Source: a virus. From it: a DNA stretch of 64,000 nt. Shown one piece after another: positions 58,280 to 64,000 of the stretch; position 1 is the first letter of the stretch; every line of letters starts with the position of its first letter. Position numbers and translations under genes: made by a program. The stretch is from positions 1-64,000 of the IMG/VR virus record IMGVR_UViG_3300022752_005266; one strand, 5' to 3'. The notes beneath the pieces were generated by a model, which was not told the origin of the DNA, did no database searches, and saw only the letters and a program-made list of their open reading frames with translations.

Positions 58280-58909
58280 TCAGCGGCGGAAGTCGGCGTC
58301 CTCGTCCTTGTCTTCGTCACGATCGACCGTGCTGTTCAACCGAGCCGCCAGCGCGCGCATCTTCTCCGGGTTGGCAGTCAGGTCGCGCATCTCCTTCGCC
58401 AGCGCCGTGTCCTGCGTCTCGTTGGCGTAGTCGCGGAGCGCGTCTTGTGCGGCGTTGATGCCGACGTCGTAACTGATGTTGCGGGCCGCCGGCCCGTACG
58501 CCTTCGCCGTCTGAAGCGCGCGGCCCGCGCTGGACTTCGACAGCAGGATCTGCGGCGGCGGCTGATTCAGTCGCTGCGACGTGGCGGCTTCCAGTAGCCC
58601 CAGCGCGACCTTGGCCGCGCCCTCCTTCGTGCGCCCCTGCCGGGCGTCGGTGAGGCCCTCGGCGACGTACATCCCCGCGCTCAACGCACCCGCGCCGAGA
58701 GCCGCCGTGCCGGCGATCGGCGCACCCGCGACAGACGCGACACCGAGCCCGATCGCCCCGAGCCCCGCGTAGTCGCCGACGGACCGGAGGAGCTTTTGCG
58801 TCTCCGCCTCGATCGTCGGGGGCAGTTTCAGGCTGGGGCTCGCCGCTGCGTTGTCCTGCAGCGCGCGCCGCATCCCGTCCTTTCGCTCGAAGTAGTCGTC
58901 GGTCGGCAT
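58280..58909 (-). CDS. Protein with Gly/Ala hydrophobic stretch, possibly membrane-associated
   Basis: The product is 209 residues from ATG 58909. Residues 48-82 are Gly/Ala-rich and hydrophobic (GLGAIGLGVASVAGAPIAGT), a glycine zipper that may insert into membrane. Helical and charged segments follow, and the C-terminus is acidic (DRDEDKDEDADFRR). It is resident between polymerase and methylase, unlike the other glycine-zipper proteins, which are structural. The ATG lies six bases after a -10, so a leaderless transcript is possible. Confidence 0.55.
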   Translation of the reverse strand: MPTDDYFERKDGMRRALQDNAAASPSLKLPPTIEAETQKLLRSVGDYAGLGAIGLGVASVAGAPIAGTAALGAGALSAGMYVAEGLTDARQGRTKEGAAKVALGLLEAATSQRLNQPPPQILLSKSSAGRALQTAKAYGPAARNISYDVGINAAQDALRDYANETQDTALAKEMRDLTANPEKMRALAARLNSTVDRDEDKDEDADFRR

Positions 58910-58915
58910 CGTCCG

Positions 58916-58925
58916 ACTATATCAC
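58916..58925 (-). promoter_or_regulatory. Extended -10 promoter, possible leaderless start
   Basis: On the minus strand GTGATATAGT contains TG-A-TATAGT, an extended -10. Six bases (CGGACG) separate it from the ATG of the 209-residue gene, so transcription would start at or next to the start codon. No good -35 is present. Confidence 0.45.
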
Positions 58926-59347
58926 TTCGCTGGATAGAACACGACGACGGCGCTCGGGAACGGCGCGCTGTTGGTCGCGGTCCCGAACCTCAAGCGGCCG
59001 CGGATGAACGTGACCTTGCCCTTTGCCGCGTAGTCGTGCCACCACGCGGTATCGGTACGCGCCGGGACGAGGCAGACCACCGTGGCGCCCTTGAGGCTCT
59101 CCTCGTACGCCTTCTGCATCCAGCGCCCGATCTCACGGCCGTAGGGCGGATTCATCCAGCACCGGTTCGGAGCCCATTCCTGGAAGAGTCCGTTGTCCTG
59201 CTCGCTGAAGTAGCGCCAGCACTTCGCGTTCTGCGCATCCGCGCACACGTCCAGCTCGAACCGGAAGTGTGCGTCCCACTCGTCGAAGAACGCCTGCGGC
59301 GTCGCCCACTGGTCGGTCGCCGACGAGAACATGACATCGGTGTTCAT
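58922..59347 (-). CDS. DNA N6-adenine methyltransferase, Dam-like phage type
   Basis: The product is 141 residues, the size of the phage Dam family. It has the family's N-terminal WATPQAFFDEWDAHFRFELD, then CADAQNAKCWRYFS, and the catalytic-type NPPYG motif at 66-70. It then has VVCLVPARTDTAWWHDY, matching the following conserved segment. It methylates adenine using S-adenosylmethionine, probably to protect phage DNA from restriction. It is preceded by two tandem TGACG...CGGTA sites that touch the start codon region. Confidence 0.85.
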   Translation of the reverse strand: MNTDVMFSSATDQWATPQAFFDEWDAHFRFELDVCADAQNAKCWRYFSEQDNGLFQEWAPNRCWMNPPYGREIGRWMQKAYEESLKGATVVCLVPARTDTAWWHDYAAKGKVTFIRGRLRFGTATNSAPFPSAVVVFYPAK

Positions 59348-59363
59348 GACGCTCCCGTATCTC

Positions 59364-59399
59364 TACCGGGGCGTCATGGCAACTCTACCGCAGCGTCAT
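59364..59399 (-). promoter_or_regulatory. Two tandem TGACG...CGGTA operator-like sites before the methylase
   Basis: On the minus strand ATGACG-CTGCGGTAGAG (59399-59386 region) and ATGACG-CCCCGGTAGAG (59377-59364 region) lie 22 bases apart, two helical turns. A third partial match, TGACG-CTCCCGTA, reads in the other direction over the ATG of the methylase (59346-59359). No -10 is found at spacing 17, so these are more likely protein-binding sites. Confidence 0.55.
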
Positions 59400-59408
59400 G
59401 CCAAGCGC

Positions 59409-59576
59409 CTACTTCTTGGCAGCGGCGTCGGATTCCCGCGCCTTGTGCTTGAGGCTCTGAAGGTACTTGTAGTAGTCGCCCTTCTCCTCGACACCGGGCG
59501 GCGGGCCCTTCTTGTGGTCGAGCGGCGCAGGCTTGATCTGCTGCGGGACAGGTGCGTTGAGAGGCTTCGCCGCCAT
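59409..59576 (-). CDS. Hypothetical protein, 55 residues
   Basis: ATG 59576 has GTAGGAG upstream. The sequence is Pro/Lys-rich: MAAKPLNAPVPQQIKPAPLD, then GDYYKYLQSLKHKARESDAA. It looks partly disordered with one short helix. No family was recognised; good ribosome site and spacing support it. Confidence 0.6.
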   Translation of the reverse strand: MAAKPLNAPVPQQIKPAPLDHKKGPPPGVEEKGDYYKYLQSLKHKARESDAAAKK

Positions 59577-59584
59577 GGGAGCTC

Positions 59585-59746
59585 CTACTTCTTCTGGTTC
59601 TTCAGCGCCTTGGCGACGCCCGGCAGCTCGGGTGGAATCACCCGCGGCTGCACGCCGAAGCGGCTCAGATTCTCCATGTCCTCCTTGCGAGCAGACGCAC
59701 GCATCTGCTCCAGGAGGCTGTGGTAGTTCTGCTCCGCCGTCGCCAT
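59585..59746 (-). CDS. Hypothetical protein, 53 residues
   Basis: ATG 59746 begins MATAEQNYHSLLEQMRASAR and the protein ends LPGVAKALKNQKK. It starts two bases before the stop codon of the ferritin-like gene. It has a helical N-terminal half and a basic tail. No family was recognised. Confidence 0.6.
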   Translation of the reverse strand: MATAEQNYHSLLEQMRASARKEDMENLSRFGVQPRVIPPELPGVAKALKNQKK

Positions 59747-59747
59747 G

Positions 59748-60185
59748 CTACATCTTCGCCGGGCCGGCGGAGTAGCGCTGCTTCAGCAGGTAGATGTCGG
59801 TGAGGTGCTTCGTCGACAGCCCCGAGAGGAAGTTCGACAGGCCGCCCGGGTATGGACAGTCGCTGCCCTCGACCGCGGCGTTCGCCTTCTCGGCGAGGTC
59901 CATGATCATCTCGGCGATGGCGAGCGGGCTCTGGCCGCGCGCGACACTGTTGATCTTCTCGGACGCCGCAGCCCAGGCCTTGATCGGGTCGAGTTTGTCG
60001 GCCCCGTAGTGCCCGGCGATGATCTCCGCGAGGCCATCAATGTCCTCCGGCATCGCGCCGTAGAGGCGAGCGAAGAGCTCGTGGTCGCCATTGAACGGCT
60101 GGCCCTTGGCCTGCCAGTGAAGCGTCCAGTAGAGGTGGTGCGCTGCGCGAAGACCGGCCCAGAGCTCAAGGAGAACAGGAAGCAT
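59748..60185 (-). CDS. Dps/ferritin-like helical protein (DUF5856-like)
   Basis: The product is 145 residues from ATG 60185. The first helices read AAHHLYWTLHWQAKGQPFNG, then DHELFARLYGAMPEDIDGLA, an arrangement like Dps and the phage family I recall as DUF5856, where His and Asp/Glu from the first two helices can bind metal. Later helices include EKINSVARGQSPLAIAEMIM. It lies immediately downstream of the strong promoter at 60206. Metal binding is inferred. Confidence 0.6.
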   Translation of the reverse strand: MLPVLLELWAGLRAAHHLYWTLHWQAKGQPFNGDHELFARLYGAMPEDIDGLAEIIAGHYGADKLDPIKAWAAASEKINSVARGQSPLAIAEMIMDLAEKANAAVEGSDCPYPGGLSNFLSGLSTKHLTDIYLLKQRYSAGPAKM

Positions 60186-60205
60186 GACCGCCTCAGAACA
60201 GCACG

Positions 60206-60234
60206 AGTATATCAAGCATTATCCAAAACGTAAA
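60206..60234 (-). promoter_or_regulatory. Strong promoter upstream of the small-gene and methylase string
   Basis: On the minus strand TTTACG (60234-60229) is 17 bases from TATACT (60211-60206). The -35 overlaps the U run of the preceding terminator. It would transcribe the ferritin-like gene and the two small genes after it. Confidence 0.7.
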
Positions 60235-60267
60235 CGCCCCGCCAAGCCGTGAGGCCTGACGGGGCGT
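60234..60267 (-). terminator. Intrinsic terminator
   Basis: ACGCCCCG (minus strand, 60267-60260) pairs with CGGGGCGT (60241-60234), followed by TTACGTTTT. It closes the transcript containing the ssDNA-binding-like gene. Confidence 0.75.
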
Positions 60268-60283
60268 CGCAGAGCTCTACGGC

Positions 60284-60901
60284 TTAGCGGGTGACGCCGA
60301 CCGAGGGCGGGGGCGGAAGCCGGAGGCCGCCGGCCGGAGCCGGAGCGACCGCCTGCACCGGGGCGCCGACCACCGCCGAGGGGGCGGCGGGGATAGCGCC
60401 CGGAACCACCGGCGCGCTGGTGCGCACCGCACCGGCCGCGTCGCGCGACACGGGCTTGGTGCCGGAGGCCACCGCCTTCTCGTACTGCTCCTTCGTGAGG
60501 AACTTGTTGATGCGGGCGTAGCTGCCCTGGACGCCCTGCTGGCCGGGGACGAACTCGACGTACGCCTTGCGGCCGCCGTTCGTCGCCGACACGAACCACG
60601 CATCGCTGATCTCGCCGCCCTCGATCTCCTCGTTCGTGAAGCCGAAGGAGGCGAGGATGGTCTTCAGCGCCGCGATGCGGCCCTTGAAGGACTTCTCGGG
60701 GAGGCCGTCCACCGGGAGGTGAACGAACTCAAACATCTTGAACCCGTTCGGGAACTCGACGTGGAAGCGGCGGGCATCGGCCTTGTCACCGGCCTTCTGC
60801 TCGACCTGGAGGCCGGACACCTCGTAGTAGCCGGCTTCGGGCTGGGAGGAACCGAGGGTGGACACGCCCTTGAAGTGGGCGCCATTGATGTTGAACGACA
60901 T
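60284..60901 (-). CDS. Possible single-stranded DNA-binding protein
   Basis: The product is 205 residues. An OB-like beta-rich region (EAGYYEVSGLQVEQKAGDKA and RRFHVEFPNGFKMFEFVHLP, residues 22-70) is followed by a helical part. A second beta unit follows (NGGRKAYVEFVPGQQGVQGS), with YARINKFLT after it. The C-terminus is long, Pro/Ala/Val-rich and disordered. The arrangement resembles DUF669-type phage SSBs but lacks an acidic C-terminal tip. Its place next to RecA-like, nuclease and helicase genes supports recombination or replication. Assignment is tentative. Confidence 0.5.
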   Translation of the reverse strand: MSFNINGAHFKGVSTLGSSQPEAGYYEVSGLQVEQKAGDKADARRFHVEFPNGFKMFEFVHLPVDGLPEKSFKGRIAALKTILASFGFTNEEIEGGEISDAWFVSATNGGRKAYVEFVPGQQGVQGSYARINKFLTKEQYEKAVASGTKPVSRDAAGAVRTSAPVVPGAIPAAPSAVVGAPVQAVAPAPAGGLRLPPPPSVGVTR

Positions 60902-60921
60902 GATGAACTCCGGGGTTGTGG

Positions 60922-61929
60922 TCAGTTGAGAGGGGCAGAGACAGAGCTATTGGTCGGGGGCGGCACAGGCACACCGTTCCCCTTCTTCGGCTCTTCCTTT
61001 GGCGTCAGGTCGAAGAGGTTCCTCGCCTTCCGCTTCCGGAACGTAGCGCGGGCAATACCGTCCTGGCAAGCCCACCGAAGATGAATCTGCTGCGTTCCGT
61101 CGGAGAACCGAGGATGCTCCACAGAAATCTTCTTGATCGAGCCGGGGACGTCGCCGGACTCGACAATGAGATCGGCGAGCTCGTCGGCGACGTCGTCCTG
61201 CCATTCGAGGCCCGGCACGCGAGCGAGCGCGTAGCCGCCCGCCGACGCGCGCAGGATCTCACGCAGGTTCCCCGGCGTCTTCGCCCAGCACACACCCGTG
61301 CGGTCGCCCGTCACCCACTCGGGGTTCGTGGGATCGCAGAAGTACACGCCAGGGAACCACGGGTCGGGGTAGGTCGAGTCGACCATCGCGCGCACGTTGA
61401 TGTCGCACCAGGACGGCAACGTCTCCACCTGATTGCGGCTCGGCACGTTCGGGCCGCCGGGGCAGAAGAACCCGTCGGCGTTGGTGCCGGGCATGCGCTC
61501 ATGGAACGTGAACGCCAGATGGACGCCCATGTGCCGCGCCAGACCCGAGAGCATGAGGAGGTACTTGTTCAACTGCTGAAAGGCGTAGAACTTGTCCTTC
61601 TTGCCGCTCTTGCCCGCCGGTGCTTCTTCGTTCCAGACCATCATGCTGCGGTCGCAGATGTGGCTGGCGTCGTCGATCACGATGGCGCCGTACTGCTTCG
61701 CCATCCCGGTGCGGCTGACGTAGTCGAGCAGGCCGACCAGCTCGGGCAACGTCTGCGGCGGTTCGGGATGCACGGCCGGCGTGAATCCAAGTTCATTCTG
61801 CGCAACGAGGGTGATGGCACTCGGCACCCCGATGCACAGCGCAGTCGGGAAGGCCGCGAGCACATCGCTCGTCTTCTTCTTCTTCGGTTTACCGTAGACC
61901 GTCACCATGACGGTCGGATTGTCGGACAT
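60922..61929 (-). CDS. RecA-core/AAA-type ATPase with degenerate Walker A
   Basis: The product is 335 residues from ATG 61929 (MSDNPTVMVTVYGKPKKKKT). The P-loop position reads YGKPKKKKTSDVL, which keeps Gly and Lys-Thr but lacks the central Gly-x-Gly. Walker B is YGAIVIDDASHI. A beta-strand and sensor-like AFTFHERMPGTN follows. The layout matches phage annealing or recombination ATPases of the Sak4/RecA-core type (P-loop, then FPTALCIGVPSAI). Position beside a nuclease, helicase and SSB-like protein supports recombination. Whether it binds ATP with this P-loop is uncertain. Confidence 0.65.
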   Translation of the reverse strand: MSDNPTVMVTVYGKPKKKKTSDVLAAFPTALCIGVPSAITLVAQNELGFTPAVHPEPPQTLPELVGLLDYVSRTGMAKQYGAIVIDDASHICDRSMMVWNEEAPAGKSGKKDKFYAFQQLNKYLLMLSGLARHMGVHLAFTFHERMPGTNADGFFCPGGPNVPSRNQVETLPSWCDINVRAMVDSTYPDPWFPGVYFCDPTNPEWVTGDRTGVCWAKTPGNLREILRASAGGYALARVPGLEWQDDVADELADLIVESGDVPGSIKKISVEHPRFSDGTQQIHLRWACQDGIARATFRKRKARNLFDLTPKEEPKKGNGVPVPPPTNSSVSAPLN

Positions 61930-61993
61930 GTGGTGGTACTCCGGTCCTGGGTCGACCTCGCCGCGCGGACCGCGACACGGCGAGGCCATTCCC

Positions 61994-62977
61994 TCACGCC
62001 CGCGGGCCGAGGGAACAAAGGTTGAGCCCGGCACAGGCTCCATACCGTCCATAGCACGAGAGCTCATTCTGCGCCTTCGGCCACTCCCACGGATTCTGCG
62101 TGAGGTCCAGCTGCGCGATCTGATGCTCGGCCCACCAGAGCCACTGCGCGAAGTGCGCGTCTCGGTGCGGCGTGGAAGGAACCTGCTCGCGCGCGACGAC
62201 GCCGGGCTGGGTAGAGCTGATGAGGTTCAGGGTCAGCCCGCCAAACGCTTCGCCGTAGAGCTGGCGTCCCATGATGCGGAACGCGGCGAACCCGCCGTCG
62301 ATGGCGTAGGCCGAAGCGCTGCTCTTCGCGTTCACAGACGCCTGATGTTTATGGTCCCAAATGTAGTAGCGTCCTGATCTATCCCGCGTTACGAGATCGA
62401 TGCGGCGAGTGAGCGTGATGGGACGCCCGTGCTCTGCGTGGTCCGGCATGCACAGCGGTGTCACCTCGATGCTGGCACCGTCGAGGCTCCGCCACTCGCC
62501 GCCTACCTCCTCCCCGACCCACAGCCCGAACTGGTCGCGCAGCTTTCCCAGCACCGCCGTGACGGGCGCCTCCACCGCGATGACGTCGCCGGGCGACTCG
62601 GGGAACTTCGCCAGATAGGCGTGGAACACTTTCAGCATCTGCGGCAGGAGCTCGGAGCTGCCGTACTTGTCGCACCACGCCGCAGCAGCGTCCTCGGGCT
62701 CCAGGAAGACCGAGGGGTCGGTGTAGAGGGCCTCGTCGACCACGACACCCTGCGGCTGCGCCGCGCCCCAGATGGCGTGCAGGTGCGCCTGCAACGTGTG
62801 ACCGATGCTGCCCTTCGCCAGCGCCTCGATCGGCGGAGACAGGTCGGGCGCGCCGCCCTCCTCGGGCGACAGGTCGCGCAGCCGGTACAGGTACGCGAAG
62901 AGCTGGGGGCACTTCGCGAAGTTGCCGATGCGGCTCCAGCCGCGGCTCGACTTGCCCGCATCAATGAGCATCTTCAT
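61994..62977 (-). CDS. PD-(D/E)XK nuclease with Fe-S cluster cysteines (RecB/Cas4-like)
   Basis: The product is 327 residues. WSRIGNFAKCPQLFAYLY contains C23. His60 lies in GSIGHTLQ, Glu136 in AVEAPVT, then RRIDLVT (Asp194) and YYIWDHK (Asp208, Lys210) form the PD-(D/E)XK active site. Three cysteines at the end (C308, C314, C321, in SCYGRYGACAGLNLC) with C23 match the four-cysteine Fe-S cluster of RecB-like and Cas4 nucleases. It probably processes DNA ends in recombination with the adjacent helicase. The downstream start overlaps the helicase stop. Confidence 0.85.
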   Translation of the reverse strand: MKMLIDAGKSSRGWSRIGNFAKCPQLFAYLYRLRDLSPEEGGAPDLSPPIEALAKGSIGHTLQAHLHAIWGAAQPQGVVVDEALYTDPSVFLEPEDAAAAWCDKYGSSELLPQMLKVFHAYLAKFPESPGDVIAVEAPVTAVLGKLRDQFGLWVGEEVGGEWRSLDGASIEVTPLCMPDHAEHGRPITLTRRIDLVTRDRSGRYYIWDHKHQASVNAKSSASAYAIDGGFAAFRIMGRQLYGEAFGGLTLNLISSTQPGVVAREQVPSTPHRDAHFAQWLWWAEHQIAQLDLTQNPWEWPKAQNELSCYGRYGACAGLNLCSLGPRA

Positions 62978-64000
62978 TCGCCGTCATCCTCTGCGTCGAA
63001 GACAACGAGCTTCGACACGACGTCATCCACGATGGCTTCACGGTCTTCCATGCCGAGCAGCTTCTCGCCCATGCCGACAAGCTCGTCGGCGGCAAGGAAC
63101 TGCTCGATGGGACCGAACTTGTCGGTCAAGATCTCGACGACCCGTTCATCGTAGGTCGAAGAGGCGACGACGACCTTCAGCAGCGTGGCCCGCCCACCAT
63201 GCCGGTCGAACCGGCCACGCCACTGAAGGAAGTCACCGGGCTTCCAGGGGAGCATCGCGAAGATGGCAAGGTCCGCCGTCTGCATACCGTCGACCGCGAT
63301 TCCGAAGGCCTGCCCCGTACCGATGAGACAGCAAGGGCCTGCGCTATTCCGAAACCCGTCGATCATGTCGTTGCGCTCGGACTCGCTTACGCCGCCGTGC
63401 CCAACCCAGACGACCGCACCATCTACGCCCTCGCCGGAGGAGACGGCCTTGCGGATCGCCTCGCCCCAGCGCTCTGCTTCCCGGCGGCGTGCAGTGAACA
63501 CGATGACCTTGCCGCCACCCTTCAGCCCCTCAAGGGCCTCCGCAACGACATAGCCACGCTTTCGGCTGCACGCCTCCGCGAGACGCGCCTCGATGAGACG
63601 TTCTCGCGCCGGCACATCCTCATACTCCCCGCGGGCCTGCCGTGCAAGCTGTTTGATAGCTTGATCGAAAGTTTGTGCGTCGTCGTAGCGCTCGGCCTTG
63701 TCCTGCGCGGACACCGGCAGGTAGACGACCTGAACGCGCGTCGGTGGCAGGCTGGAGTGGCTCTCGCTGTAGGGCACCTCGTGCGTGAAGAACGAGCACC
63801 GGGCCCGAAGCTCCTCGATGTTGCTGCTGCCCTTGTCGTCGAGGCCGCCGTAGGGGTTCGTCACGGCGTCGCAGTACCGCGAGGCGAAGTTGCGGTAGCT
63901 GTGGGCGAACCCGCCCGGCGTGAGCAGGTCCAGCTGCGACCAGAGCCGCCGCGGGCGCCCGTCGTCCAGCGGCGTCGCCGTGAGGCCCACGCGCAGCTGG
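62974..64000 (-). CDS. SNF2-like helicase, 5' end outside window
   Basis: The reading frame is open to the window edge and therefore lacks its N-terminus. The first visible residues include QLRVGLTATPLDD, matching SNF2/DEAD motif III. The C-terminal lobe contains VIVFTARRREAERWGEAI (motif IV) and GTGQAFGIAVDGMQTADLAI (motif V). The arginine-finger motif VI is QWRGRFDRHGG. It is overlapped by four bases with the nuclease gene, suggesting a helicase-nuclease pair. Function in replication or recombination is inferred. Confidence 0.85.
   Translation of the reverse strand, partial: QLRVGLTATPLDDGRPRRLWSQLDLLTPGGFAHSYRNFASRYCDAVTNPYGGLDDKGSSNIEELRARCSFFTHEVPYSESHSSLPPTRVQVVYLPVSAQDKAERYDDAQTFDQAIKQLARQARGEYEDVPARERLIEARLAEACSRKRGYVVAEALEGLKGGGKVIVFTARRREAERWGEAIRKAVSSGEGVDGAVVWVGHGGVSESERNDMIDGFRNSAGPCCLIGTGQAFGIAVDGMQTADLAIFAMLPWKPGDFLQWRGRFDRHGGRATLLKVVVASSTYDERVVEILTDKFGPIEQFLAADELVGMGEKLLGMEDREAIVDDVVSKLVVFDAEDDGE

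Overview
The window is a contiguous stretch of a GC-rich, tailed double-stranded DNA bacteriophage genome. Both ends cut through genes: an M15 peptidase at position 1 and a helicase at 64000. Terminase, portal and HK97-like capsid genes are present. I see no tail sheath, tail tube or tape-measure gene; instead there are several long internal-virion-type proteins, one of 3,241 residues. This suggests a podovirus-like particle. I see no integrase, tRNA, rRNA, CRISPR array or insertion sequence. The host is probably a GC-rich bacterium, because clean Shine-Dalgarno sites and sigma70-like promoters are common.

Layout. (1) 1-28.5 kb, minus strand: capsid and tail genes followed by lysis genes. Read in the direction of transcription, small head-region proteins come first, then the major capsid protein (25.7-26.8 kb), a decoration-like protein, probable connector and tail proteins (18.6-25.1 kb), internal virion proteins including the giant one (4.5-18.5 kb), fibre-like proteins, small membrane proteins and the M15 endolysin. 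(2) 28.6-34.1 kb, plus strand, divergent: large terminase, portal, zinc-ribbon protein and a probable scaffold, ending in a promoter-terminator unit that looks like a small non-coding RNA gene (34.13-34.23 kb). (3) 34.2-37.1 kb: small structural genes, a transglycosylase, and a protein with a helix-hairpin-helix domain like the RNA polymerase alpha C-terminus. (4) 37.1-47.3 kb, plus strand: an accessory region of about twenty mostly unknown small genes in translationally coupled strings. It has long non-coding spacers, a 99-bp direct repeat, low-complexity GC-rich DNA, a cluster of long hairpins (41.77-41.93 kb) and several promoter-like sites. (5) 47.3-64 kb, minus strand: small terminase, then replication and recombination genes. 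These are a DUF927-type ATPase, a DNA-binding protein, a Rad50/SbcC-like ATPase, a DUF3310 protein, a uracil-DNA-glycosylase/family A DNA polymerase fusion, a Dam-like methylase, a probable ssDNA-binding protein, a RecA-core-like ATPase, a Fe-S PD-(D/E)XK nuclease and an SNF2-like helicase.

The main cross-cutting signal is regulatory. A motif built from TTGACG followed by CGGTA, in five places enclosing or resembling the palindrome TACCG-N3-CGGTA, recurs at about a dozen intergenic sites between 37 and 60 kb and is almost absent from the structural arm. In three replication-arm sites the TGA of TTGACG is also the stop codon of the preceding gene. This looks like a phage regulon of promoters or operators for the non-structural half. 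The motifs, repeats and hairpins were read by eye; their function is inferred.
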